DNA of 64,000 bases. Origin: an uncultured Clostridia bacterium (GTDB lineage Bacteria; Bacillota; Clostridia; TANB77; CAG-508). The translations under genes and the position numbers were made by a program. The stretch is from assembly GCA_934154445.1 (NCBI GenBank), contig CAKPGC010000003.1, positions 1 to 64,000 of the forward strand, written 5' to 3'. Below the pieces are notes generated by a model. That model had not been told where the DNA came from and did not search any database. It saw only the letters and a list, made by a program, of their open reading frames with translations. Below are positions 33,677 through 42,962 of this stretch, piece by piece (within the stretch, counting starts at the first letter, position 1; every line of letters starts with the position of its first letter).

Positions 33677-35354
33677 ATGTACGAAACAAGTAAAAAATGG
33701 GGACAAAATATATATGAAAACCCAGTTTGTGCAATGAATATTTATATAGATGATGTATTAATAAACCCTGACTATATACTTGATTTTAAAAAAGGTGGTA
33801 ATGCATTTGAAGAAGAATTTTGCCTAGGAGGTACACCAAGTCAATATATAGAAATGAAGATATATAAAGATAAAATGCCAGAAACACTTTCAAAAATAAA
33901 GGTAGAATATGGTATTTTAATCAATCATGCATTAACAGTAGCAGAAGTAAATGCAATGTTGGTAGGGACATTAAATGGAATACCAGTTAAAAGTTTAAGT
34001 AGTAATGATAGTAGCTTTGAAATGATACCTATACGGAGTCTATAATGTAGATGATTACACAGACAATGATGACAATACAATAACAATAAAAGCACTAGAT
34101 AATATGATTAAATTTGAATTTAATTACGATGGTAGTGAATTAATATCAAAAGGTGAAGCAACTCTTTTACAAGTTGCACAAGATATTTGTAATAAAGCGG
34201 GAGTAGAATTGAGTTCTACTTCTTTTTTAAATTCAGACAAAAAGGTCTCAGTTTATGATAATACTGTAACAGCAAGAGAATATATAAGTTATATTGCAGA
34301 GAGTGCAGGTTGCTTTGCTTGTATTGATAGAAAAGGAAAGTTATGTTTTAGAGAATTTGGTCAAGATGAAACAGAAATCCCACTTGAAATGTTTGGAGAA
34401 TATAAATGGGGCGAAGAATTTAAAATTTCAAAAGTATCTTATGAAGATGGAGTGAGAAGTTTTAAATTTGGAGATGACACAAGAAATAATCTTTGGATAA
34501 ATCAAGAAAATATGTACATTGTTAATGAAGACCAAGTTCAAAAAATTTATAACAAAATAAATGGCTTAACAGCAAATAGCTTTGAAGGAAAAACAGTAAT
34601 AGATCCAGCAATAGATATTGGGGACAAAATAGTCATAGATGGAAAGAATGTTATTTATCAAGGTGAAATGTCATTAGAGGGAAAATTTATAGCACAAATA
34701 TCTAGTAAAATTCAAATAAAACAAAAAGAAGAAACAACAGTAAAAAAAGAAAGCCAAAAAGTTGTAAATAGACGAGTTCAAAGCAGAATAGACCAAGCAG
34801 AAGGAAAGATAGAGCAATTAGCTGAAGAAACATCAGAAAACTCTGAGAAGATAACTAAACATGAGCTAGATATAAATGGAATAACAAATACAGTAAGTAC
34901 AAATACAACTGATATAAACAATAACTATCAAGAAATAATAAATAAATTAGGAGATAAAGCACAAAAAGATGATGTTATCAGTTTAGAAAATAAAGTTGAA
35001 ACAATACAAAATGATACAAAATATGCAATAAAAGTAAGTGAGGATATACAGACAAATGGAGTATCAAAAGTAAAAACTGAAACAGGATATACATTTGATA
35101 ATGAAGGATTAAAAATTGAAAAAACAAATGCAAAAGCCAAATCAAAACTAAATGAATCTGGACTTGAAATAAATGATGCAACAGGAAGTAGTGAAGAAAG
35201 TTTATTATTTGCAGGGTATGATAAGAAAACAGGAGAAACAATTGTAAAATCAAAGAACATGACTGTAGGAAAATACTTAACAGTAGGGACATATTCAAGA
35301 ATAGAAGATTATGAAGAAGGCACAGGGGTATTTTGGATAGGAGGTAATAGCTAA
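33677..35354 (+). CDS. Tail tip protein, split by a +1 CGGA site
   Basis: ATG 33677 gives 119 residues ending SSFEMIPI, then CGG AGT CTA TAA. Skipping the C at 34034 continues GVYNVDDYTDNDDNTITIKA LDNMIKFEF to TAA 35354, for about 558 aa. The joined phrase (I-P-I-G-V-Y-N-V-D-D, followed by I-K-A-L-D-N-M-I-K) is the normal pattern of phage tail proteins that close the tail tip, and neither half has a complete domain alone. The C-terminal 200 residues are a coiled coil. The second half lacks a ribosome binding site before its first ATG at 34104. Confidence 0.85.
34034..34037 (+). other. CGGA +1 frameshift site F (tail tip protein)
   Basis: ATA CGG AGT CTA TAA in the entry frame; +1 reading continues the conserved pattern with no lost or extra residue. 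Confidence 0.85.
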
Positions 35355-37132
35355 TGGACTTTATACAAAGTGGAGGAACAAGTGGAGGAACTTATGCAAA
35401 ATATTATACAGGAAAATTAAGTGTATGGGAAAACAGTTATGATATAGCTTCAAATACTTCTAATGTTGGATATAGACTACAATTATTATCAGGAAGTTCG
35501 GGACAATTTGGTGGATTAAATGCAAGTTATTCTATAAATATAAATGGACAGCAAGTAAAAAGTGGTAGTGGACAGTATTCATTAGGACATAATGGAACGA
35601 TAACATTTGCAGAAGGAACAACAACAATACAACATAATGATGATGGAAAAAAATCAATTAGCTGTAGTGCTGTTATAGATTTTCAAAGCCATTCTGTAAG
35701 TCCAGGAGATTTTACACCAAATGGAACATTGACATTATCAACAATACCAAGGACAAGTACAATAAACAACTTTTATGGAAGTGATATTGAACAATATTTT
35801 AGTGTAAATTATACATCACACTATAGTGGATTTACTAATAAATTAAGAATATCAATTCCTGATGTAAAAGAATTGGAGAAGTTTAATTATACAAGTGGTC
35901 AAACCTTCAAATTATCATCAGATACAATAGAATATCTATATGAATATATGAAAAATACAAAAACAGTAAAAATTGGAGCTGTAGTTGAAACATGGAATGG
36001 AGATAAAAAAATAGGAGAAAGTGTTGAACTTATAAATAATTGTTCTATAACAGATTGTGAGCCAACTATAGAAAGTGCAAAATATTTAGATAGTAATTCA
36101 GAAACTGTCAAAATTACAGGAAATAATCAGCAGATAATTAGAAATCACAGTACAGTTAAGATTGAGCTGACAAATTTGAAGAGTTTTAAAGGAGCCGTAT
36201 TAAGTAAATGTACAGCAACTATAAATGGAGTTGCAAAAACATTTTCTAATGTAACAGGAAATTTAATAAGCAGTATCTCATTGAATTTTGGAACGTTGAA
36301 TGTTTCAAGTAATTCAAAAATGACAATAGTATTGACAGACACCAGGGGATATTCAGTTACAAAAGAATTAGATATTGTAATTATAAATTATATTGATTTA
36401 TCAATAAATGCAAATATAAAAAGAAAACAACCAACAACAGGAGAAGTTGAAGTTGAATATTCTGGAAATTATTTTAACGGTAGCTTAGGAAGCATAAAGA
36501 ACACATTATCATTAAATTGGTATTACCGTGAAAAAGGTACTTCAACATGGACAAAAGGTGGAATATTAACTCCAACAATAAAAGATAATACATATAGTAA
36601 TGGAACGACTAAAACATCTTTAGGAAAGATATTTGACTATCAAAAGGCGTATGAATTTTATTTAGAAATTTCAGACAAGTTGATGATGTTAAAACCAACA
36701 TATAATGTAACGCAGGGTATACCTATTTTTAATTGGGGAAAAGACTTTTTTAACGTATTTGGAACATTAAAAATAAATGGGATAAACATATTAGAATTAA
36801 TATATCCAATCGGACAAACTTATATAACACAAACAAATACAAATCCTAGCACTATATTAGGATTTGGAACTTGGGAAAGATTAAAAGGAAAGGTATGTTT
36901 AGGTTTAGATGAAGATGATGATGATTTTAATACAATTGGGAATACAGGCGGAGAAAAAACACATAAGATACAGGGACATGAAATACCAGTTGGATTATCA
37001 GGAGTTAGAACATCTACAGACGGTAGTGATTGGCAGTTCCAAAGCGTGACAGACAAAACCTCAAGTCAAAACGCTATAAATATTATGTCGCCTTATGAAA
37101 TTGTTGGTTATATGTGGATAAGGAGGTCATAA
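35354..37132 (+). CDS. DUF859-like tail/baseplate structural protein
   Basis: A 592-aa beta-rich protein whose N-terminal half has the DUF859 repeat style (YSLGHNGTITFAEGTTTIQHNDDGKKS, STIPRTSTI). The C-terminus has YPIGQTYITQTNTNPSTILG followed by FGTWERLKGK and an NIMSPYEIVGYMWIRR ending, a receptor- or baseplate-associated motif common in phages. Start and stop overlap with both neighbours. Confidence 0.78.
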   Translation: MDFIQSGGTSGGTYAKYYTGKLSVWENSYDIASNTSNVGYRLQLLSGSSGQFGGLNASYSININGQQVKSGSGQYSLGHNGTITFAEGTTTIQHNDDGKKSISCSAVIDFQSHSVSPGDFTPNGTLTLSTIPRTSTINNFYGSDIEQYFSVNYTSHYSGFTNKLRISIPDVKELEKFNYTSGQTFKLSSDTIEYLYEYMKNTKTVKIGAVVETWNGDKKIGESVELINNCSITDCEPTIESAKYLDSNSETVKITGNNQQIIRNHSTVKIELTNLKSFKGAVLSKCTATINGVAKTFSNVTGNLISSISLNFGTLNVSSNSKMTIVLTDTRGYSVTKELDIVIINYIDLSINANIKRKQPTTGEVEVEYSGNYFNGSLGSIKNTLSLNWYYREKGTSTWTKGGILTPTIKDNTYSNGTTKTSLGKIFDYQKAYEFYLEISDKLMMLKPTYNVTQGIPIFNWGKDFFNVFGTLKINGINILELIYPIGQTYITQTNTNPSTILGFGTWERLKGKVCLGLDEDDDDFNTIGNTGGEKTHKIQGHEIPVGLSGVRTSTDGSDWQFQSVTDKTSSQNAINIMSPYEIVGYMWIRRS

Positions 37133-39255
37133 TGAGTGAAACAGATTTTTTAAAATTAAAAAAACATGATAATGTAGAAACAAACACAGAGAAGTTTGAT
37201 ATAGAAAATTACTTAAATGGCAACTGGGACAAAATAAATGAAAATGCAAAAAAAGTAAATACAGACATCTCAAACATAAACTCAAATAATACAGAACTCG
37301 AAAAAGAGTTAAAAGAAGCACAAGAAGACTTTTATCAAAACAGCATAAGAGGACAAGCTAGTGGAGAATACATACATGTAGAAGATAGTAGCAATTGCAG
37401 AGCTAGAATTGGAATCGGTGGAAATCACGAGCAGGAGACGAGAAGTGGAAAAAACAAAATAGAGATTACAAAGACAACAACTACAGTAAATGGATGTACG
37501 CATACTATTAAAGATGGTACAGATACTCTAAGCGGAACCTCAACAGGTTGGGCTAATTTGATAATTTATTCTTTTACGGGTGACGGAGAAACATACACAT
37601 TAAGTGGTTCACCAACAAGTAGTAAAAATATATTTATTTCTGCACGTGACAATACACAAAACAAAGATTTAGCAACAAGCAAAAATGGAAGCACAGGAAC
37701 ATTTGTTGCAACAAGTGGAAATCCTATAGATATTATTATATGTGTTGCTTCTAATATAACATTAACAAATGAGTTATTTAAGCCACAATTGGAAGAAGGT
37801 TCAAATGCTACCGAATGGGAACAAGGAGGAGCAATGCCAAGTCCAAACCACCAATCAGAAATAAAAACTGTTGGTAGTAATGTGAATATATTTGATTTAG
37901 AAACTTATTATAATTTTGCACCTGTGACAAGTTGTACAAAAGAATTATTAAATAATGGAATTAGAATAAAATTCAATGCTGGTGCAGATGCATGGATTGG
38001 AAATGTTTATAATAAAGGTAATGAAATTTCAGTTAAAGAAAGACCTGCTTGTATTAAGGTTAGTCCCAATACAACTTATACAATACGAGCTGAAAGTTCT
38101 TTTTCAAAATGTTTTTTATCTTTTTTTGATGAAAATTATACAGCTGTGAACGGATATTATTATATTTATTCTGGGACGCATCAATACACTTTTACTACTG
38201 ATAGTTCCACATATTATATTTATTTAAGATTTGGTTATCAAAGTAGTTCTAGTGGGGCAACATCTTATGATTTTACAGATATAAAATGTGTTGAAGGCAC
38301 AGAAGTAGGAGGATACAGCAAATATGGTCAAGGGTGTATAACAGAGGTTATATGTAATTATAAAAATTTATTTAATAGAAAAGGAATTGTTACTGGTAAA
38401 TTTTTATCTTCAGATGGAAGCATAGGAACAGATACATCTTTATTTTACCAAGAAAATTACATTGAGGTTAGTGGTATAGCTCAATTAATTATTAGTGCTG
38501 AAAATGAAGAAAGTTTTAGAATTGTAGAATATGATAGTAATAAAACGTTTATAAGAAGAGATTTAAATGCAGGAACAACAAAAACTTATATTATAACATT
38601 GGCATCAAATTGTAAATATATTAGAATTTCAACAACAATAAATAATTTAGATAGCTTAATAATACAAGAAGGTTCTACAATAGCAAATAATAAATCTCAA
38701 TCATACATAATGCCAGTACAACAAGAAATGTTAGAAGGTGATACTTTTGACTGGGATAATGAAGAAGAAGTACATATTTTTGGTAAAAAAGTATTAACTG
38801 GGAATGAAAATTGGGAAGCAATAGGAACGAATACTAGTGGAAAATATAGATTTCAAACAAAAGTTGATGATATAGTTTTTAATACTGATGGCGATACATA
38901 CTTAGAAGGTATTTGTGATAGCTATAAAGTGGGAACACCTAACACAACTTATTTATGTCAAGAAAGTATTGCAACTGTACAAAATTATTTGATTATATAT
39001 AATGAAAAAGTAAATGACACAGTAGAGAACTTCGAAAAAGGCTTATCAAATAAAAACGTAACAATTTATTATAAACTAGCAACACCAACAAGGCTAAAAT
39101 TTACAGAAGAACAAAAAGCAGTAGCAAAAGAACTAAACAATGCAAGAACATATAAAAACGTAACAAATATAACAACAGATAGTATAGCAATACTAGATTT
39201 AGACTATGCAAAAGACTTAGAGACATTATTAACCTCAAAAGAAAGCGAGGTGTAG
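37132..39255 (+). CDS. Tail fibre / receptor-binding protein
   Basis: A 707-aa protein starting at ATG 37132 after AAGGAGG. The N-terminus has a heptad helix (residues 30-65) that could trimerise, followed by carbohydrate-binding-like beta domains (DSSTYYIYLRFGYQSSSSGA, YIRISTTINNLDSLII). It lies between the baseplate protein and lysis genes, the usual place for the fibre. Confidence 0.7.
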   Translation: MSETDFLKLKKHDNVETNTEKFDIENYLNGNWDKINENAKKVNTDISNINSNNTELEKELKEAQEDFYQNSIRGQASGEYIHVEDSSNCRARIGIGGNHEQETRSGKNKIEITKTTTTVNGCTHTIKDGTDTLSGTSTGWANLIIYSFTGDGETYTLSGSPTSSKNIFISARDNTQNKDLATSKNGSTGTFVATSGNPIDIIICVASNITLTNELFKPQLEEGSNATEWEQGGAMPSPNHQSEIKTVGSNVNIFDLETYYNFAPVTSCTKELLNNGIRIKFNAGADAWIGNVYNKGNEISVKERPACIKVSPNTTYTIRAESSFSKCFLSFFDENYTAVNGYYYIYSGTHQYTFTTDSSTYYIYLRFGYQSSSSGATSYDFTDIKCVEGTEVGGYSKYGQGCITEVICNYKNLFNRKGIVTGKFLSSDGSIGTDTSLFYQENYIEVSGIAQLIISAENEESFRIVEYDSNKTFIRRDLNAGTTKTYIITLASNCKYIRISTTINNLDSLIIQEGSTIANNKSQSYIMPVQQEMLEGDTFDWDNEEEVHIFGKKVLTGNENWEAIGTNTSGKYRFQTKVDDIVFNTDGDTYLEGICDSYKVGTPNTTYLCQESIATVQNYLIIYNEKVNDTVENFEKGLSNKNVTIYYKLATPTRLKFTEEQKAVAKELNNARTYKNVTNITTDSIAILDLDYAKDLETLLTSKESEV

Positions 39256-39258
39256 ATA

Positions 39259-39570
39259 ATGCAAGATACAGAATTGATTGAAAAAGTAGCACACTTAGAA
39301 GAACGAGAAAAGTCTAATACCAAAAGAATAGGCGACCACGACGAAAGAATTGATAAACTTGAAAAAACATATTCTATAATGGAAAAAATGGATTATAGAA
39401 TGGGAAAAGTAGAATCAGCAGTAGAAAAGATAGACCAGAAACTAGATAGTAATGTTTCAGAAACAGACAAAGAAAAAAGTAAAAAATGGGACAAGTTTGT
39501 TGATTATATATTTTATTCAGTTTTGGCTGTAATATTAGGACTTATATATATGAAATTAGGTTTAAAATAG
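39259..39570 (+). CDS. XhlA-like protein
   Basis: A 103-aa protein with an N-terminal heptad coil (VAHLEEREKSNTKRIGDHDE) and a C-terminal transmembrane helix (about 82-102), the layout of XhlA proteins that assist phage lysis. It begins 3 nt after the fibre gene. Confidence 0.8.
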   Translation: MQDTELIEKVAHLEEREKSNTKRIGDHDERIDKLEKTYSIMEKMDYRMGKVESAVEKIDQKLDSNVSETDKEKSKKWDKFVDYIFYSVLAVILGLIYMKLGLK

Positions 39571-39583
39571 GAGGTAAGATAAC

Positions 39584-39781
39584 ATGGAAAAATTAAAAAC
39601 AATAGCAAAATACTTAACAAATATACTAGCAATAGTGAGTGCATTAATAGCTGGAATAAATGCAGTTGATGGCATAACAATACCTTATGCAATTCAAATA
39701 GTACAAGTTATTGCAGTAGTACAAGGTGTAATTGGAACATATTTGCTAGGACAAAAAGCAATAAGTAATAAGGAGGAATAA
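39584..39781 (+). CDS. Holin
   Basis: A 65-aa protein with two hydrophobic segments (about 10-24 and 35-55). It lies between XhlA-like and endolysin genes. Start ATG 39584 follows AGGAGG. Confidence 0.85.
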   Translation: MEKLKTIAKYLTNILAIVSALIAGINAVDGITIPYAIQIVQVIAVVQGVIGTYLLGQKAISNKEE

Positions 39782-39784
39782 AAT

Positions 39785-40606
39785 ATGAACTATCAAGAAT
39801 TTATAAATACATACAATGGAAAAACAATTGATTATGATGGAGTTAGTGGGGCTCAATGCGTAGATATGGCACAAATGTATATTGAAAAATGTTTTACAAA
39901 CAAACACCAAATTATATATGCAAATGCTAAAGATTATTTTGAGAAGTATGAGAGCTATCCAGTGTTAGTAGAGAATTTTGAAAGAATAAAAAACACAGAT
40001 GATTTTATACCACAGCAAGGTGATATGGTAGTTTGGGGTGCAGGATTAGGCAATACTTATGGACATATAGCAATAGCAACAGGAGAAGGTAATACATCTA
40101 ATTTTAATTCTTATGATTTGAATTGGGGAAGTAAAATAGTAAAGAAAGTTTCACATAATTATAAGGGCTTTTTAGGAGTATTAAGAGCAAAAAATCAAAG
40201 TAAAATAACAGGAATTACACCAAAAGCGGATATACAATATAAGGTTCATATTCAGGATATTGGTTGGACAGATTGGGAAAAAACAGGAGAATTGGCTGGA
40301 ACTGAAGGAGAAGGAAAAAGAATAGAAGCTATAATTTTACAAGGGAATAATGGATTAGACTTATCATATAGAGTACACATACAAGATATTGGCTGGTCTG
40401 ATTGGGTACAAAATGGTCAAATTGCAGGAACAACAGGAGAAAGTAAGAGAATAGAAGCTATAGAAATCAAATCTAACAAAATGTTAGAAGTTCAAGAGCA
40501 TATACAAGATATAGGCTGGATGCCAAGTTCAAAAGGTACAAATATTAGAATAGGAACAGAAGGAAAATCTTTAAGAATAGAAGCTTTTAAAATTAATTTG
40601 TTATAA
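39785..40606 (+). CDS. CHAP endolysin with ChW repeats
   Basis: A 273-aa cell-wall amidase/endopeptidase. The CHAP domain has Cys in SGAQCVDMAQMY (about residue 24) and His in YGHIAIATGEG (about 98). Three ChW-type cell-wall-binding repeats follow, recognised by HIQDIGW (three times) and KRIEAI, typical of Clostridia. It closes the lysis cassette. Confidence 0.93.
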   Translation: MNYQEFINTYNGKTIDYDGVSGAQCVDMAQMYIEKCFTNKHQIIYANAKDYFEKYESYPVLVENFERIKNTDDFIPQQGDMVVWGAGLGNTYGHIAIATGEGNTSNFNSYDLNWGSKIVKKVSHNYKGFLGVLRAKNQSKITGITPKADIQYKVHIQDIGWTDWEKTGELAGTEGEGKRIEAIILQGNNGLDLSYRVHIQDIGWSDWVQNGQIAGTTGESKRIEAIEIKSNKMLEVQEHIQDIGWMPSSKGTNIRIGTEGKSLRIEAFKINLL

Positions 40607-40613
40607 GTTTAAA

Positions 40614-40641
40614 AGGTAAGTTGATATTGATCAGCTTACCT
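40614..40641. terminator. Bidirectional terminator after endolysin
   Basis: AGGTAAGTTGAT pairs with ATCAGCTTACCT. It separates the late operon from converging minus-strand genes. Confidence 0.8.
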
Positions 40642-40836
40642 CTATTTTAATTTTAGTTCTCCTTTTAAATATTTATCAATGCATATATGAACGAATTGAG
40701 AATATGAAAGATTGTCTTGTTTTAATTTTTCTGAAAATATAGTATTTAAATTTTTATTTATTTTTAATAATCTAGTAGTTTTAGTTTCTTTTTCTTTTTG
40801 CCATTCAGATTTATAATTTCTTTTAAATTCTTCCAT
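40642..40836 (-). CDS. Small minus-strand DNA-binding-like protein, 64 aa
   Basis: The start is preceded by AAGGAGG on the minus strand. Basic N-terminus and NLSYSQFVHICIDKYLKG resemble a small ribbon-helix-helix-like repressor. It is in the lysogenic orientation; function unknown. Confidence 0.6.
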   Translation of the reverse strand: MEEFKRNYKSEWQKEKETKTTRLLKINKNLNTIFSEKLKQDNLSYSQFVHICIDKYLKGELKLK

Positions 40837-40909
40837 AAAGGACCTCCTTGATTTTTTTAGATATATATAATATAATATATATACACAAGAGAGGATACCC
40901 TCTCAAGTG

Positions 40910-41026
40910 TTATTCTTTTGAAATAGTATTAGCTATTTCAATGACTGAGCGATTATCTAAGTACTTATCAATTAGTTTAGCGGCTAACTTAGTATTTAGT
41001 ATCGCTCTTATTATTTTTTGTTTCAT
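40910..41026 (-). CDS. Small minus-strand protein, 38 aa
   Basis: ATG 41026 has an excellent ribosome binding site, AAGGAGGTG. The product is MKQKIIRAILNTKLAAKLID followed by a charged end. It is below the usual size cut-off and unknown. The 41027-41385 gap behind it holds AT-rich sequence and the promoter-like boxes near 41332-41360 but no gene. Confidence 0.55.
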   Translation of the reverse strand: MKQKIIRAILNTKLAAKLIDKYLDNRSVIEIANTISKE

Positions 41027-41385
41027 AATGTATCACCTCCTTAACTATATTTATTATACTACGTATATACGTTGTAGTCAAGTGTTTTTTCAAAAAAATT
41101 AAAAAAATTTCAAAAGGTTGAAAATACTGAAAAAATCAAGGTATATAATTACATTAATTGAAAATAAAAAAAGCTTAAAATGGATTTTAAAGGCTTGATT
41201 TTTGGCTAAAAATAAACATTTTTTACTTGAAATTACATAAAATTTATGTTATAATATTGACAGGCAAAAAAAGAAATGTTACAATTCTATAACAGGAATA
41301 TTACAATTATTTTAAATGATTGTGATATCTATTGACACAAATGAATAATAATATTATTATAATAAAAAAAGAGCAAGGCTAAGCC

Positions 41386-41547
41386 TTACTCATTCGTTGA
41401 TTTGTTGGATTGGTTGATATATGCATTCGCTGGGCTTATATCAACTTTTTCTTTGTCTATATGTAATTGATATCTAAGGATACCGACTATACCTGCCAGC
41501 ACAGCTAAACAAAGAATTACAAAGCCAACTCCTATGTACTTTTCCAT
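41386..41547 (-). CDS. Small membrane protein, 53 aa
   Basis: ATG 41547 after AAGGAGGTAAAAC on the minus strand. One transmembrane helix (about 4-23) and a polar tail. A rightward promoter-like sequence (TTGACA 41332, TATTAT 41355) would make an RNA antisense to its 3' end, ending at the hairpin AAGGCT/AGCCTT at its stop. Could be a toxin-like peptide; unproven. Confidence 0.5.
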   Translation of the reverse strand: MEKYIGVGFVILCLAVLAGIVGILRYQLHIDKEKVDISPANAYINQSNKSTNE

Positions 41548-41591
41548 AGTTTTACCTCCTTCTTTTGTATTTGCACTTAACCATCTTGCGA

Positions 41592-41665
41592 AAGTTAGGT
41601 GCATAAACTAATAGTTGAACTGCCAAAACTAGTAGCCAAATACTAATTTATGCACCCAACTTGAA
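41592..41665. repeat. Long imperfect inverted repeat
   Basis: About 20 nt around AGTTAGGTGCATAAACTAAT pair imperfectly with the segment near ACTAATTTATGCACCCAACT. It lies upstream of the minus-strand membrane protein and could be a leader structure. 41666-41900 is otherwise AT-rich without a gene. Confidence 0.45.
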
Positions 41666-41900
41666 GGAGTTTGTCAACTTGCTTAATAATATATCAAAAC
41701 AAGATATAAAAGTCAATAAATTTCACAAACTAAAAATGCAATTTTATAAAATAATCGACCCATTTCGACATACAAAATAAAAAAATAGTAGTATAATAAT
41801 TATGAGAAATAAAGCATAGAATTAGTCCCAGCAGAAAGGGGCTTTTTCTTTTTGAATAAAAAATATAATATCTAGCATACTATTGTTAGAGGTGTTTTTT

Positions 41901-42113
41901 ATGACAGTGAAATTAAAAATAAAAGAAATTCGTGAGCAGATGGGAATATCAATAAGAGATCTAGCAGAAGAAACAGGAATAGAAAGACATAGATTGGCAG
42001 AAATAGAAGAAGATGTAGATAAAATTTTATTTATAGAGATGTTAGTAATAGCAGAAAACTTGGGTAAGAAAATAACAGACTTATATGATACTAAAAACAT
42101 AGAGCTACAATAG
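41901..42113 (+). CDS. XRE-family small DNA-binding protein, 70 aa
   Basis: ATG 41901 after AGAGGTG. Helix-turn-helix MGISIRDLAEETGIERHRLA (about 14-33). A terminator (GAGCTAC/GTAGCT plus T-run) follows at 42104-42126. A lysogenic regulatory role is likely; target unknown. Confidence 0.75.
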   Translation: MTVKLKIKEIREQMGISIRDLAEETGIERHRLAEIEEDVDKILFIEMLVIAENLGKKITDLYDTKNIELQ

Positions 42114-42126
42114 ATGTAGCTTTTTT
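42104..42126 (+). terminator. Terminator after XRE gene
   Basis: AGCTAC pairs with GTAGCT, followed by TTTTTT. Confidence 0.75.
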
Positions 42127-42273
42127 TAGTGTAAAACCCAAAATTCGACAAAATATGACTTTTGTAAAACATTTTGGTAGTTTCATAAAATATTTTAACA
42201 CATTGGTAAAAAATATTATACAATAATTATATCAAATGAGCTCGGATGAAATATTAAAGTATGGAGAAAAAAC

Positions 42274-42534
42274 ATGAAAAATGTCGAAAAAAATAATGAA
42301 AGAATATTTACAAAAAATAGTAGAAAGGATATAATAAAGAAAAATAATAGTCTCTTATATGAAAATTATAATTTTCAAAGAAACGAGGGATTAATTATGG
42401 AAAAAACAAAGTATATTGTGTCAAATAAAGAAATGGAAAAATTAATAATTAGCAAGGAACATTTTAAAACATATTTCAATAGAAGGAATATAATTACTAA
42501 AGAAGAATATGAAAGATATATAAAAATTAAATGA
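42274..42534 (+). CDS. Small phage protein at the right end
   Basis: An 86-codon frame from ATG 42274; a second in-frame ATG at 42397 would give 45 aa with the segment YIVSNKEMEKLIISKEHFKTYFNRRN-IITKEEYERYIK, the more gene-like part. The ribosome binding sites are weak. Unknown function, next to attR. Confidence 0.4.
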   Translation: MKNVEKNNERIFTKNSRKDIIKKNNSLLYENYNFQRNEGLIMEKTKYIVSNKEMEKLIISKEHFKTYFNRRNIITKEEYERYIKIK

Positions 42535-42537
42535 TAC

Positions 42538-42566
42538 TTGACATTATTTTAAAATATGTATATAAT
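42538..42566 (+). promoter_or_regulatory. Consensus promoter facing out of the prophage
   Basis: Perfect TTGACA (42538-42543), 17-nt spacer, TATAAT (42561-42566). It reads through attR towards the host riboswitch and P-type ATPase. Confidence 0.7.
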
Positions 42567-42574
42567 ATGAAAAA

Positions 42575-42601
42575 TTAACACTTTTTTAACACTTTAGTTT
42601 T
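42575..42601. repeat. Prophage end repeat, probable integrase arm-type site (right)
   Basis: Exact copy of the 27-bp repeat at 1750-1776, with a further inverted AAAGTGTT near 42640. Confidence 0.6.
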
Positions 42602-42697
42602 GAATAACTACATGTGACTAAAAAGAACTTATATTAAAAAGTGTTGATAAATAAGTAATTGAAAAGATTTATGAGAATTAAAATATATGTATTTTTT

Positions 42698-42732
42698 AAT
42701 CATGGGTTCGATTCCCGTAGGGGTCACCAAAA
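42698..42732 (+). repeat. attR core (35 bp)
   Basis: Exact copy of the tRNA-Glu 3' end found at attL 1655-1689. It is a tRNA fragment here, not a functional gene. Confidence 0.93.
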
Positions 42733-42750
42733 ATAAAAGTTAATATATAA

Positions 42751-42840
42751 AAGGGAGTAGCTTTAATTTACTAATCAACAGTCGCGATAGCTATTAGCTA
42801 TCTGGTTAGTAAGCTTAAAATATTAAGTAAGTGAGACTTT
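42751..42840 (+). promoter_or_regulatory. yybP-ykoY (Mn2+) riboswitch
   Basis: Conserved blocks GGGAGTAG near the 5' end, ACAGTCGCGATAGC in the middle, and CTGGTTAGTAAGC then GAGACTTT are in the right order for this class, which binds Mn2+. A strong hairpin with T-rich tail follows (42833-42900), as expected for a transcriptional switch. It sits directly before a cation-transporting P-type ATPase. It is only about 18 nt after attR, so its original promoter was probably the tRNA-Glu region. Confidence 0.82.
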
Positions 42841-42893
42841 TAAAAGAGATTTAATTGCAAGAAAAGCAAATAGATTTCTTTTAAAAGTCTTAT
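42833..42893 (+). terminator. Expression platform hairpin of the riboswitch
   Basis: GACTTTTAAAAGAGATTT pairs with the segment AGATTTCTTTTAAAAGTC, followed by TTATTT. Confidence 0.65.
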
Positions 42894-42962
42894 TTAATTA
42901 TATTTAAATTTTGTATAGATATAAAAAAATAGTAAAAAATAGAAAAAGAAGGGAGAAAACAA

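Larger units (their letters stand above)
1655..42732. mobile_element. Integrated siphovirus-type prophage, about 41 kb
   Basis: Bounded by exact 35-bp att repeats in tRNA-Glu. It carries integrase next to attL, a repressor with divergent operators, replication genes, terminase, portal, scaffold, capsid, connectors, tail tube, tail chaperones with a -1 slip site, tape measure, tail tip, fibre, holin and endolysin in standard siphovirus order. All modules are present, so it looks potentially functional if the six CGGA sites inside it are decoded with a +1 shift. Several short unknown genes sit at the right end beyond the lysis module. Confidence 0.95.

Noticed and set aside
40848..41102. Plus-strand frame of 84 codons
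   Set aside because: It lies over a minus-strand gene with an excellent ribosome binding site and has none itself.
42698..42732. A second tRNA-Glu gene
   Set aside because: Only the 3' part is present; it is the attR duplicate.
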